A stretch of 64,000 nucleotides of DNA from JAPOXR01 sp965214695 (lineage in GTDB: Bacteria > Pseudomonadota > Alphaproteobacteria > Rhodobacterales > Rhodobacteraceae): the NCBI GenBank assembly GCA_965214695.1, contig OZ243967.1:2046001-2110000 (forward strand). Direction: 5' to 3'. The notes beneath the pieces were generated by a model. That model was not told where the DNA came from. It saw nothing but the letters and a program-made list of their open reading frames with translations, and ran no database searches. The position numbers were made by a program, and so were the translations under genes. Below, piece by piece: positions 35,683 through 45,157 of this stretch; within the stretch, counting starts at the first letter, position 1, and every line of letters begins with the position of its first letter.

Positions 35683-37023
35683 TTACTTAGAACCGAAGGT
35701 GCGTCCCTTGGTGTAGCCAGTTGGGAAATTCATTGCGTCATCGATTTCCACGACCAGCAACTCGCGGTATCGCTCGTCGACATCGTCATCAGTTATTGTC
35801 AGTGTGACGCTGCCGGTTTTCTCGCCCGCCTTGATAGTGATGGGGCCAGGATCGCTGTGGTCAGCCGGCGTCGCCTCGCCGATCGGGAAATGAACAAACT
35901 TGAGAGGGATATGGATATCGCTTGTTGGCGCCGCGCCCGCTATTTCCGCGGTAATCGTTTTGCTCTGGCCTTCTGTAAGTGTCTCCCTCGTGTTCGGAAA
36001 TCCTGGAATACCTCCTCCCCCTTCCCCACGCAGGTGAACGACACCTCGCATTTCTGCTGTGTCGTTATCCATGATGGAGACTGAAAGTTTACTTCCTCCT
36101 GCGATCTTGCTGTCCTGGAAATTGATGGAATTGAACGTCCCAAGGGCGTTGCCATGGTCTACTCCTTTTATGATAGTGCCAAAATTCAAGGTAAAGTACT
36201 CGGTTGGCTCGACTAGAATGTCATCAATGATGTCGATGTCGATGGTGACTAACGTTTGCCCATCAGGTAAAGTCAACTTACCGCCTGCCATCTTGAAGTC
36301 GTCAGATATTGCGGCTGTTGTGTGGGGGTCGTCGCCGACGGAGTAGAAAATATCCAGATCGTAGGGAAGCGTGTCGTTTAGGCTGATCTTCAGTTGATTT
36401 TCGTTTCCTGTGGCCCCTTCCTTTGCCATGAATTCCGGATGAGACATCCCTAGGGCAGAGTCCGTCACAGGCGAGAGGGTTAGATACCTTTCATCGTTTT
36501 CTGTGATTCTTACTACAACTTTCTCATTGAAAGAATGAGTGTTGTCTCCGTCCACATAAGTGCCCGATGCTGTTACAGTGAAATACTCATTTGGTTCGTA
36601 ATTCGTTACTTCGTCTACCGCTGTTACGGCAAAAACATGGGATGCGGATTCCCCCGCACGAAATTCAAATGAAGCGGGGATGGTGGATGTATAGTCTCCC
36701 ACCCTTGCTTGCTCGGCAGCATGGTTCGCAGGTCCACCACCGCTGGTGATTAAGTAATTCACGATCAGTGCATTTGAATTGTCCCCTGTCCTTTTTACGG
36801 TAAAGGTCGCAGTTTCGCCTTCTTTTATCGTGGGATAACCGACGCCTGCATACGGGCTTGGGCTTACCGTGATAGAAACCCCTTGAGTCTGAGCCATCAC
36901 CTGCAGCGGCGTCGCAGCCAGCAATACCGCCGTCAACAAACAGTTGGCGGCACCTGCTCGGAACGCGTGGATGAGGCCACGACAGGCTCCGAGGGAACCG
37001 ATACCCGTGTTGCGGATGGTCAT
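35683..37023 (-). pseudogene. Calx-beta surface protein, 5' portion (host gene fragment A, truncated by the element)
   Basis: 446 codons. The start has GGGAG eight bases upstream and overlaps the stop of the preceding gene (ATGA). A signal peptide ends LLAATPLQVMA before QTQG. Three Calx-beta-like modules follow, for example TIKEGETATFTVKRTGDNS, VVVRITENDERYL and SVTLTITDDDVDERYRELL. The protein is cut after TGYTKG; the last six residues RTFGSK and the TAA come from element DNA beyond the 11-bp att core. The rest of the gene lies at 4907-4757 and 3789-1. A short secreted Calx-beta stub could still be made, but it would lack whatever anchors the full protein. Confidence 0.85.
35704..35714. repeat. 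attR core of the integrated element
   Basis: TCCCTTGGTGT, identical to 4897-4907. Host Calx-beta sequence lies to the right, element DNA and the integrase pair to the left. Confidence 0.8.
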
Positions 37024-38441
37024 CCGATGACTCCCGCGACGCCTACAACGGTTCCAACACTAGCAGACTGCGGCGTTGCCGTTGGGCCTGCCTTGGGCCT
37101 GCGCGCAAGCTGAAGCCGTCGCGTTGCCTCTCGGGTATCCTCAGTCTTTGCCAGGACGGTAGCGTTCAGACTGGACAGGTTGGCCGGGATCTTGTCGTTG
37201 TCCGGCATCACGACGTTGAACCGGCTGCGGTCTCCTTTCGTGCTCCCCTGCGGCCAACTCTCGGAGGCTTCATCGATCTCGATTGACAGAAGTTCCCGGA
37301 AGCGTCGGTCAATCGAGTCGTCGGCGATCTGCAACGGGTCGGAGCCAGGCTCCTGTCTGCTCCTGATCGTCACGGTGGTAGGGAAATGGCCATCACTTGA
37401 AGTCGCCTTGGCAACCGGGAATCCCGGGAGCCTGGGTGGAATGGCAACACCCGATGCTGGCGTATCGCCGGGCGGAATCATGGTGGGACCGGAACTGCCG
37501 CCTTCGGCAAGGCCGGTCTGTATCCTGCCTGTTGGCTTGACGGATACGGCTCCGTGCAGACAGGCGAGATGCTGGCCCGGTTGCGGTGTGTCATCGTCCA
37601 CTGTCTTCACCACAAGCGTCTTGGCCGCTGCGTCCGGCGTGAAGGGGTTGACTGCTCCGGATTTGCGGTTTGGTGCGGTATGGCCCTCGAGGTGAAACCT
37701 GATCGGGAGATTTTCCCCGGGCCACGCGAAGGTTGCCTGTGCAGTCTGCATTTCAGGCGCGGCGGTGCCTCCATCCGCAGGCATCTTCACCGTGCCACCA
37801 TTTGTCTCATGCTCGGTCAGGGCGTCATCGTCGACGGTTTCGGCGGGCGTCCCTTGGCACGATTTGGTCGGGTTGCGGTCGCTCATAGAGTGAAGCACCG
37901 GACATGACATCGAGTACGCCGCTGGCCCCTTGTCGCCCCCCATGACCTTGAGCGACTCCGTAATGTTGCGGACAACGGTTGGCACCTCACCGTCGATGGG
38001 AGTGCCGTTCAACCTGGCTTTGAAGGCGGCGGTGTCCCGATTGCTGCTCCCTATCGTTTTGAAGCAGTCTTCCGGTTCTTGGGCGGTGTCCTGGCTCCTC
38101 TGGATGATGATCGTCCGGGGTTGGATGCCTCCGGTCGCGAGGGTCAGGGTTTGTGCCGTCTTCGAGAGATCGAAGTCGCCGCCATCGGTTGGGTTGAATC
38201 CAAAGGGGTTGGGATCGGGTTTGACCCGGATTCTCGCCGTCAATGAGTGCGGGGTGTTGCCAATCCTTCTTGCGGTCGTGTCTCCCGCTGCAATTCGATC
38301 CGGCAGACGGGACGTCTTGTTCTGCTGGGTGGCAGGGGACACGGAATTCCGGGCCTCAGCTTCCGGAAAGAGCTCGGTCGGCATTGCCATTGACAACAAT
38401 GCCGCCGGCCAGGCGCCGCGCCGTCGGAGGGTTTGAGGCAC
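37020..38441 (-). CDS. Secreted Calx-beta paralogue, first gene of the surface-protein operon
   Basis: 473 residues from a GTG at 38441. The N terminus (TLRRRGAWPAALLSMAMPTE, then LFPEAEA) looks like a weak signal peptide. The body resembles degenerate Calx-beta modules, with a good last module IADDSIDRRFRELLSIEID and then STKGDRSRFNVVMPDND, closely matching the neighbouring broken gene. The C terminus is basic and simple in composition. The stop overlaps the start of the next gene by four bases. A run of ten G residues (coding strand) lies directly at the start codon. An upstream ATG (in GTTGATGGGATTGC) would be in frame only if that run had nine or twelve G, so expression may vary. It carries a sequence similar to the att site at about 37220-37240. 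Confidence 0.75.
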   Translation of the reverse strand: MPQTLRRRGAWPAALLSMAMPTELFPEAEARNSVSPATQQNKTSRLPDRIAAGDTTARRIGNTPHSLTARIRVKPDPNPFGFNPTDGGDFDLSKTAQTLTLATGGIQPRTIIIQRSQDTAQEPEDCFKTIGSSNRDTAAFKARLNGTPIDGEVPTVVRNITESLKVMGGDKGPAAYSMSCPVLHSMSDRNPTKSCQGTPAETVDDDALTEHETNGGTVKMPADGGTAAPEMQTAQATFAWPGENLPIRFHLEGHTAPNRKSGAVNPFTPDAAAKTLVVKTVDDDTPQPGQHLACLHGAVSVKPTGRIQTGLAEGGSSGPTMIPPGDTPASGVAIPPRLPGFPVAKATSSDGHFPTTVTIRSRQEPGSDPLQIADDSIDRRFRELLSIEIDEASESWPQGSTKGDRSRFNVVMPDNDKIPANLSSLNATVLAKTEDTREATRRLQLARRPKAGPTATPQSASVGTVVGVAGVIG

Positions 38442-38450
38442 CCCCCCCCC
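38441..38450 (-). repeat. Homopolymer of ten (G on the coding strand) at a start codon
   Basis: Ten consecutive C on the plus strand. On the coding strand the last G is the first base of the GTG start at 38441. Runs of this length slip readily during replication. Confidence 0.85.
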
Positions 38451-38451
38451 A

Positions 38452-39659
38452 CAGCGGATTATGCTGCAATCCCATCAACGATGCACCGATCGTCTGGGGC
38501 GCAGGGAAGAAGGAAGAGTCGAGGCTTGTCGACTTGTGCGTGTCCGGCGGGAACAGGACACGTTTCGCCGGAGTGGCTGTTCAGATTGTCGGCCCGTAAT
38601 GCCAGGCGGGCCGGAGGCCTTCAGGGGAGCCGTGTTGGCAGCCGGTTGCGATCGACCCGCGGCAGTTTGTGCAAAACCGGGCTGGAATGTTCGAGGACAA
38701 AACCGGTCCAGCCACGCGCCAGACTGACTCACCGTCAGAGGTTCACCAAGCGCCATCCTGTTCGGGCCCCATGTCCAGTGGCGCGACACGCTCTCCTTGC
38801 GGCGCGCCTCAACAAACTCACAGGGTGCCGTGGCCGTGTCCTTCCAGTCGGCCGACGGTCCGATCAACATGCTACTCATTACTTCTCAACACAACACAGA
38901 GGCACAAAAACAGGCCGATGCAATAAACAAGGCGCATCCGCCTGCGAATGTTCCAACTACACCAAGTGCGTCGACCACGCAAAGAATGAATTGCAGTTTC
39001 GTGACAGTTCTACTGGCGCTGTTGCCCGGCATGATTGCGGTTCGGGGTTTGTGCCAGCTCACCCTGTACGGGTTTTTCTCCTGCTGTCCTTTGTCGATTG
39101 CGGGGAGCGCCCGGGCTTGGCAGCGGAGGCCTTGCACGGTCTGCATTACCCCGGCATCGGTTGCCGTTTGATGGCAAGCAGAACAACCGCCCGGCCGCAA
39201 CCATTCCATCGGCGTCGACGTCACTTCGAGCAGGTCGGTCAGTCCCGGGCATCCTCGGAGTTCAACTGCCCGGCTCCGGCGGATGTTGTCCGGGGTGCCT
39301 GAAACGACGAGCATGGTCGAGCGGGTTCAAGCCATTCCCGGCGGGCGATTCGGCATTCGGCAAGACCGCTTTGTTGGTTGCAGGATTTCATCCCGCCGGT
39401 GAGCCACCACGCTCCTCTCGTCGCGGCGCGTATTGCGCCTCGGCTGCGGCCTCGTTCATGCCGGCGCTCTCGCGACCGGCTTGACGTGAGATTTGATCAT
39501 GGCCCGGGGCCCGGGAATTCCCGGGGTATCGTGGCATCGAAACTGATTCATGCTGGCATCGGGTTGCCCACGGAAAGCGGCAATGGTTATGGCCGTCCTG
39601 CCGGCGCAGCAGTTGTCTTCCCGGGCGGTGGCAGGTATTCGAACGGCGTCGATCGGTAG
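38452..39659. other. Intergenic stretch of about 1.2 kb, no supported gene
   Basis: Frames exist on both strands but none has a convincing start, family resemblance or codon pattern, and several overlap each other. It lies between the divergent Calx-beta operon and pyruvate kinase. It may hold decayed genes or regulatory DNA. Confidence 0.5.
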
Positions 39660-39679
39660 CCCTGCCTGGACCGGCAGGG
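39660..39679 (+). promoter_or_regulatory. Hairpin in the pyruvate kinase leader
   Basis: CCCTGCC, loop TGGACC, GGCAGGG: a perfect 7-bp stem ending a few bases before the GGAGG ribosome binding site of pyk. It could modulate translation or stabilise the message. Confidence 0.4.
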
Positions 39680-39693
39680 AGTCTGGAGGATGA

Positions 39694-41115
39694 ATGAGAC
39701 GTGACCGGAGTGTCAAGATTGTCGCCACGCTTGGACCGGCATCGTCTACCAGGGAAACAATTCAGGATCTGTTCGAGGCAGGAGTCGATGTCTTCCGCCT
39801 CAACATGAGCCATGGCTCGCATGGAGATTTGGCCCGCCGTCACCGGATCATTCGGGAGGTATCGGCCGCTGCCGGCAATCCGATCGGGATCCTGGTCGAT
39901 CTGCAGGGACCGAAGATCCGTTGTGGAACCTTCGCCGGCGGCGAGATCCAGCTTGAGCCCGGTGACCGGTTCACCTTTGACCTCGACGATGCGCCCGGTG
40001 ACCGGACCCGTGTCCACCTTCCGCATCCGGAAGTGCTGGGCGAATTGAAGACCGGATCGACCCTGCTGGTCAATGACGGGATCGTCCGGCTCAGGGTCGA
40101 TGACTGCACGTCCGAGCGCGCCGAATGCACGGTCATGGCCGGCGGGACGGTGTCGGATCGCAAGGGTGTCAACATTCCGGATGTCGTGGTGCCGGTGCCA
40201 GCGCTGTCGGAGAAGGATCGAGACGATTTGGAATTTGCCTGCGAGCTGGGAATTGACTGGCTGGCACTGTCCTTTGTCCAGCGCCCCGAAGACATGCGGG
40301 AGGCGCGGGCGCTGGTCGGCAGCCGGGCCGCTATTCTGGCAAAGATCGAAAAACCGGCAGCGGTGGAGCGATTCGAGGGTATTCTGGACGAGTCGGACGG
40401 AATCATGATTGCCAGGGGCGATCTCGGTGTCGAGACCCCGCTTCCGACCGTGCCGTCGTTGCAGAAACGGCTGATCAGGCGTTGCCGGGCCGCGGCCAAA
40501 CCGGTCATTGTCGCCACGCAGATGCTGGAAAGCATGGTCACCAATTCGACGCCGACACGGGCCGAGGTCTCCGATGTCGCAACTGCCATCTACGAAGGTA
40601 CCGATGCCATCATGCTGTCAGCCGAATCCGCTTCGGGAAACTTCCCGGTCGAATCGGTGCAAATGATGCACGAGGTGGCGCTGTCGGTTGAAAACGACCC
40701 GACCTTTCTCCAGATCATGGAAGCCTCGCGCCGGGGCGATCGACACTCGGTCCCTGATGCCATGACCGCAGCTGCCCGAGAGATTGCCGAAACCACCGAT
40801 ATCGCGGCAATCTGCTGCTTCACCCACTCGGGAACAACCGCCCGGCTGGTGGCCCGCGAACGCCCGCGGGTTCCAATCGTTTCCCTGACCCCTTTCGGTC
40901 ACATTGCCCGGCGATCCTGCCTGCTCTGGGGATCCCATTGTGTCGCTACCGAGGTCGTGCTCAGCTTTGACGAGGCCGTGGCAACGGCGGAAAAGGCGGT
41001 GATCAGCGAGGGGTTGGCGGCGCCGGGAGACCAGGTCATCATCATGGCCGGCGTTCCCTTCAACATCTCCGGATCAACCAACATCATCCGGGTGGCAAAA
41101 CTCGGCGAGACCTGA
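39694..41115 (+). CDS. pyk: Pyruvate kinase
   Basis: 473 residues, the normal length of bacterial type II enzymes. It converts phosphoenolpyruvate and ADP to pyruvate and ATP in glycolysis, in the cytoplasm. Seen: VKIVATLGPASSTRETIQDL and FRLNMSHGSHGDL (substrate and potassium site), ILAKIEKPAAVERF with the catalytic Lys, GIMIARGDLGVETPL with metal-binding Glu/Asp, and the signature region ATQMLESMVTNSTPTRAEVSD. The C-terminal allosteric domain is present (ICCFTHSGTTARLVARERP). GGAGG lies four bases before the ATG. It is transcribed alone. Confidence 0.97.
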   Translation: MRRDRSVKIVATLGPASSTRETIQDLFEAGVDVFRLNMSHGSHGDLARRHRIIREVSAAAGNPIGILVDLQGPKIRCGTFAGGEIQLEPGDRFTFDLDDAPGDRTRVHLPHPEVLGELKTGSTLLVNDGIVRLRVDDCTSERAECTVMAGGTVSDRKGVNIPDVVVPVPALSEKDRDDLEFACELGIDWLALSFVQRPEDMREARALVGSRAAILAKIEKPAAVERFEGILDESDGIMIARGDLGVETPLPTVPSLQKRLIRRCRAAAKPVIVATQMLESMVTNSTPTRAEVSDVATAIYEGTDAIMLSAESASGNFPVESVQMMHEVALSVENDPTFLQIMEASRRGDRHSVPDAMTAAAREIAETTDIAAICCFTHSGTTARLVARERPRVPIVSLTPFGHIARRSCLLWGSHCVATEVVLSFDEAVATAEKAVISEGLAAPGDQVIIMAGVPFNISGSTNIIRVAKLGET

Positions 41116-41553
41116 TTTCGACCTCATGCGGGACCCGCTGGAGGGATTGCAACCGGCATGATCTTCCTGCCATGGCCGATGACCTGACCCCCGTGGATTG
41201 ATGGCAACCTGGTCAGCACCGCCGGCAGCTGCCGAAACCCGGGCGAGGGCGGCATCGAAATCGCAACTTGCCCGCCATCCGGGCCCTGGTTGCGGTCGCC
41301 AGGATCAGGGCAGGTCGGTCCGACGGGAAGGCCGTCGTCAGGCAAGCCGGCATGGGTGGGCGGGCATGTGCGGAGCTGGCGCATTCACGGATCCTGCGGA
41401 TAAATGTCGTGCGCCGGAGCCGGTTGCGGGAGGATTGAAGTTGGAGACTGGCCGCCTCATCCGGTCTTCGTTGCCTATCCGGGCGTTTGACCGGAGACGA
41501 CCGGCATTGCGCTCTGGCGGAGCAGGGTCTTCAAGAACAACAGCCCTGACGTC
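41116..41553. other. Intergenic stretch, no supported gene
   Basis: About 440 bases after pyk. Short frames occur but nothing is recognisable. Confidence 0.5.
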
Positions 41554-42789
41554 ATGACCGAAATTCATGCAGCAACGACTTCGGAGGCCGAGACTGGTTC
41601 GGCTGGCTGGGATCCACTTGCCTGGCGGCATGCGCCCGTCATTCGCTGCGATGCCACGGAGCCGTTCCTGCCGAGTGCGGTTGGGTATGCAATCCACGAA
41701 AATGACGGCCCATCCCTGCCATTCGGCCATCCGGTGGCACTCGAGGGCGCAGAGCGGGCAATCGAATACCTGGTCTGGTGGGATTGGAGCCTTCGGCACG
41801 TTGGCAACATGGAATTTGTCCGGATCTACCTCGACCGGACCGGCAATCCGGTTCGGGTCGAGACCTATGCCGGCAACGGAGGCAGGACGGTACGAAATTA
41901 TTCCGGACAGGGTCTTCCCCTGGTCTCTGGCCGGGCCGTGTTGCTTGCGGAGCCGGGCACGCACGGGCTTGCCGCCGGCCCTGACGAATTCTGCCGGGAT
42001 CCCGCCGGGAGCACGGTGCTCGCCGGCGGGGGGTCCAGCGGGGCCGCAGGGCCGGTTCTGGATGTTCCAGGGATCACCATCGATGCATTGACGATCTACG
42101 AGAAGCACATTGCCGGGAAATTCCTGGCGGGCCATGCGTCTGTCCCGACATTCGACTTTCGACAGATCGTCGATCTGCGCACATTGCCGGCGATGCCGAT
42201 GATCCGGTTCGGTGCAACGATCCCCGGCCGCATCGGCGCCAGGCTCTCCAGGCTGAAGGCGGAGGCAAGAGGCGTGAAGGCCGTCCTCCTTGACAGCGGT
42301 GACACGCTGATCGACGAGAGCTCGCAAATCTTCTCGGAGGGGGAGTTGGTCATCCGGGCCGATCCCGTTCCCGGGGGAGACAGCCTCGTGGCCGAATTGA
42401 AGCAGCGTGGCTACCTGGTGGCGCTGGTCGCCGACGGCCTCGTCGAGAGCTTCAGGAATGTCCATGGACAGCTCGGTTTCTGGGATTTGTTTGATTCGCG
42501 CGCCATTTCCGAATCCGTCGGCACCACCAAGCCGGATCGCCGAATGTTCGATCATGCAACACGGGATCTCGGCCTGACCGAGGATGACTACCCGGGCTGC
42601 GTGATGGTCGGCAACAACCTTGCCCGCGACATTGCCGGTGCCAATCGCCTCGGCATGTGGTCGGTCTGGATCAGCTGGACAGACAATTATCCGACCAGGC
42701 CGGCAAACAAGGCCGAGCAGCCGGATTTCGAGATCGGGCTGCCGCATGACCTCATCGGCATACTTGCAGAGATCGACGCCATGGGCTGA
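41554..42789 (+). CDS. Two-domain protein: Vps62-like N terminus and HAD-like C terminus
   Basis: 411 residues. The first half (about 25-235) contains EPFLPSAVGYAIHENDGPSL and ALEGAERAIEYLVWWDWSLR, a pattern resembling the Vps62-related (DUF946) domain, with an acidic motif GNMEFVRIYLDRTGNPVRVE. The second half (about 245-405) is a HAD-superfamily hydrolase: VKAVLLDSGDTLIDESSQIF is motif I, but with Ser and Asp around the nucleophile position (DSGDT, against the usual DxDxT). TTKPDRRMF supplies the Lys, and GCVMVGNNLARDIAGANRLGMWSVWIS is motif IV. It may be a phosphatase with a substrate-binding N terminus. It precedes the transporter operon by about 370 bases, so it may belong to the same pathway. 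Function inferred. Confidence 0.65.
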   Translation: MTEIHAATTSEAETGSAGWDPLAWRHAPVIRCDATEPFLPSAVGYAIHENDGPSLPFGHPVALEGAERAIEYLVWWDWSLRHVGNMEFVRIYLDRTGNPVRVETYAGNGGRTVRNYSGQGLPLVSGRAVLLAEPGTHGLAAGPDEFCRDPAGSTVLAGGGSSGAAGPVLDVPGITIDALTIYEKHIAGKFLAGHASVPTFDFRQIVDLRTLPAMPMIRFGATIPGRIGARLSRLKAEARGVKAVLLDSGDTLIDESSQIFSEGELVIRADPVPGGDSLVAELKQRGYLVALVADGLVESFRNVHGQLGFWDLFDSRAISESVGTTKPDRRMFDHATRDLGLTEDDYPGCVMVGNNLARDIAGANRLGMWSVWISWTDNYPTRPANKAEQPDFEIGLPHDLIGILAEIDAMG

Positions 42790-43166
42790 AGGGCTGGCGT
42801 CGGTTGTCAGGAAACTCCATCAGGTTGAATTCAACGAGATGGACGAGTGTGGATTGGCGCCGGTCGAAGACCCGGAGAGTCCGGTTGCCCTTGCGGGATC
42901 GCAACACCGCGGGTGGGCCACTTGCCGGCCTGGACCGACCGCATGGCCCGGTGGTCGAGAGACGCTTGCTCAATTGCCGCTGCGGGAGCAGGCGCGGCCT
43001 GCAAATTCAACCGTGACATCAATCCGGCCCTCTGCAATAGTGACCGTTCATTGTTCACCAGGTGCCGCATAATGTCGGTGGCGTCGTGCATGGTTGGATG
43101 CATCCAACCATGCCAGTGCAATTGACCATCCCCGGCCTGCGGCATCGCAACAGGGGGAAATTGAAC
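42790..43166. promoter_or_regulatory. Regulatory region of the transporter operon
   Basis: About 375 bases without a gene. It contains the 26-base palindrome described separately and ends in GGGGGAAA, the ribosome binding site of the substrate-binding protein. Confidence 0.55.
43088..43113. promoter_or_regulatory. Perfect 26-base palindrome, candidate operator
   Basis: GCATGGTTGGATG followed directly by its exact reverse complement. It ends 53 bases before the start of the substrate-binding protein gene. The symmetric centre TTGGATGCATCCAA resembles operators of dimeric GntR- or LacI-type regulators. It probably controls the transporter and catabolic genes downstream. The regulator gene is not in the window. 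Confidence 0.7.
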
Positions 43167-45083
43167 ATGAAACTGACACAACGAGACATCGTCATTGCCG
43201 GTGCAGTTGCCTGCGCGTGCTGGTCGGTGCCTGCACTTGCCCAGGAATGCAGTTCGTACAACGAGGCTCCGATGCTCGCCGAGGCCGTGGCCGCGGGGAC
43301 GCTGCCGGAGGTTGGCGACCGGTTGCCTGCCGAACCGCTTGTCGTGACGCCATACGAACAGGTCGGCGTTTATGGCGGGACCATGGTCGATACCACGGGT
43401 GGCAACCGCCTGGCCGAGTTTCGTCACTTCGGCTACGAACCGCTCGTCCGCTGGTCGGTCGATGGCGGGCAGGTCCTTCCCAATGTCGCCAGGGGGTGGG
43501 ACATCTCCGATGATGCCACCACCTTTACCTTCCACCTGCGCGAGGGCATGAAATGGTCGGATGGCGAAGATTTCACCGCCGATGACATCGTGTTCTGGTG
43601 GGAACATATCGAAACCAACACCGACATCCAGTCGAAGCCGCGCGGCCTCTTTGTCGTGGGTGGCGAGCATGCCACGGTGACCGCGATTGACGATTACACC
43701 GTGGCGTTTTCCTGGTCGCAACCCAACGGCCTGTTTCTCGAGAACCTGGCGACCAGCTACGGCGTGCGCGTCGTCCAGTTTGCCGAGCACTTCCATCGCC
43801 AGTTCGTCAAGGGCCTGAACCCGGACGGGGTGGCTGCCGCAATGGAAGCTGCCGGAGCCACGGACTACACCCAGTGGTGGAACTCCAATGTTGGCAGCTA
43901 TGGCAAGCAGGCAGAATACAACAATCCTGATCGGCCTTTTGTCCAGGCCTGGGTTCCGCGCCAGCCATTCCTTGGCAAGGAGAGATTCACCTTCGAGCGC
44001 AACCCGTATTACTTCAAGGTCGACACGGCATGTAATCAGCTTCCGTATATCGACCGGCGCGAATGGGTGCTGGCCGCCGATCCGGAGATCCAGTTGGCGA
44101 AATCCCTGACCGGTGAAGTCGATATCAGCCGGGTAAACATCTCGACCCCTGCCAATCGAAGCGTGTTCTTCGACAACATGGAGCAGGGGGATTATCGCCT
44201 GATCAGCGCCGATTCGGCGGATGCCAATGTTGCGGATTTCCAGTTCCCGGAAAACCACCCGGACGAGTTCAGGGCTTCGGTCTACCGGAACAAGGATTTT
44301 CGCATCGGGCTGTCGCTGGCGATCGATCGGGAGGAGTTGATCGACGTCGTGTTCCTCGGCCAGGGTGAGCCGCACCAGATCGCACCTCGCCCCCGGTCAC
44401 CCTTCTATTCGGAGAGGCTTGCCAAGCAATACACCGAATACGACCCGGACCAGTCTGCCAGGCATTTGGACATGGTCCTTCCGGACAGCAATGATGATGG
44501 CATGCGCCTGCGACCTGACGGAGAAATCTTCACCGTGGTGATCGCGGTGAACAAGGACTTCAAGTCCGACTGGGTCGACATGATGGAACTGATCGAGGGC
44601 TATTGGGAAGCGGTCGGTGTCGACACGGTACTCGAGGTGGTCTCGGATGCCACATCGGTCAGCCGCCGCGGCGCTGCCGACAATGACATCGGCCTGTGGC
44701 TCGCGGAAAACGGTGCCGGGCGGCTACCGCTGCTGGACCCCGATGGCCTGCTCGGTTCGGAAAACGACCTCGAATGGCGCAAGTATCATGACACCGGCGG
44801 CGCCGAAGGGGTAATGCCTCCGGATGACATGCAGCGCATGTATGATCTCCAGGACCGGATACCGCTGACTGCAGGCGCCGAACAGGAAGCCGCCATGGAG
44901 GCGTATATCGAGCTCGTGGCGGACAATTTCCCGCGGATCGGCATTGCCTTGCCCGCCGGAAACTACCGCGCCGTAAGCAACCGGTTGCGGAATGTCCCGG
45001 AGCCGTTGATGGAGGGGTGGCTCTATCCGGGAATTTCACCGGCGAATTTCTCGACATTCTATATTGTCGAGGACCGGCAGTAA
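43167..45083 (+). CDS. ABC transporter substrate-binding protein, family 5 (oligopeptide type)
   Basis: 638 residues from the ATG at 43167 (GGGGGAAA upstream); the signal peptide is MKLTQRDIVIAGAVACACWS then VPALA, with cleavage before QE. The mature protein captures solute in the periplasm and hands it to the permeases that follow. Family 5 features: YEPLVRWSVDGGQVLPNVAR, GWDISDDATTFTFHLREGMK and WSDGEDFTADDIVFWWEHI. The length, about 80-100 residues over the usual DppA size, fits the long subgroup often linked to sugar or conjugate uptake. The ligand cannot be told from sequence. First gene of an operon. Confidence 0.92.
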   Translation: MKLTQRDIVIAGAVACACWSVPALAQECSSYNEAPMLAEAVAAGTLPEVGDRLPAEPLVVTPYEQVGVYGGTMVDTTGGNRLAEFRHFGYEPLVRWSVDGGQVLPNVARGWDISDDATTFTFHLREGMKWSDGEDFTADDIVFWWEHIETNTDIQSKPRGLFVVGGEHATVTAIDDYTVAFSWSQPNGLFLENLATSYGVRVVQFAEHFHRQFVKGLNPDGVAAAMEAAGATDYTQWWNSNVGSYGKQAEYNNPDRPFVQAWVPRQPFLGKERFTFERNPYYFKVDTACNQLPYIDRREWVLAADPEIQLAKSLTGEVDISRVNISTPANRSVFFDNMEQGDYRLISADSADANVADFQFPENHPDEFRASVYRNKDFRIGLSLAIDREELIDVVFLGQGEPHQIAPRPRSPFYSERLAKQYTEYDPDQSARHLDMVLPDSNDDGMRLRPDGEIFTVVIAVNKDFKSDWVDMMELIEGYWEAVGVDTVLEVVSDATSVSRRGAADNDIGLWLAENGAGRLPLLDPDGLLGSENDLEWRKYHDTGGAEGVMPPDDMQRMYDLQDRIPLTAGAEQEAAMEAYIELVADNFPRIGIALPAGNYRAVSNRLRNVPEPLMEGWLYPGISPANFSTFYIVEDRQ

Positions 45084-45101
45084 TCAGGACGACGTGATGG
45101 A

Positions 45102-45125
45102 GGAAGGGGCCTGCCGGCCCCTTCC
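45102..45125 (+). promoter_or_regulatory. Intercistronic hairpin after the substrate-binding protein
   Basis: GGAAGGGGCC, loop TGCC, GGCCCCTTCC: a perfect 10-bp stem 19 bases after the stop codon, with no T-run behind it. Such hairpins often protect the upstream message and give the binding protein higher levels than the permeases. Confidence 0.65.
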
Positions 45126-45157
45126 CCGACCCTCCCGACAAGGCGATTGCCGGCGCC

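Larger units (their letters stand above)
4897..35714. mobile_element. Integrative mobilizable element inserted in a Calx-beta gene
   Basis: About 30.8 kb bounded by the direct repeat TCCCTTGGTGT (4897-4907 and 35704-35714). The Calx-beta gene on the right (ending ...TGYTKG then RTFGSK and a stop) and the fragment on the left (TKGDRSKYE...) join in frame across this repeat. The joined protein matches the intact neighbour paralogue, which has STKGDRSRF at that place. Two tyrosine integrases lie directly inside the right boundary and a MobF relaxase with accessory DNA-binding proteins lies inside the left. No conjugative pore genes are visible, so transfer would depend on a helper. The right half carries many broken transposons, so the element has collected insertions. 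Confidence 0.82.

Noticed and set aside
33341..35714. Integration into a tRNA gene
   Set aside because: No tRNA-like sequence is present at either boundary; the att core lies inside Calx-beta coding sequence.
38433..39302. A 289-codon plus-strand frame and overlapping minus-strand frames before pyk
   Set aside because: No ribosome binding site, no family pattern, and the competing frames on both strands look equally random.
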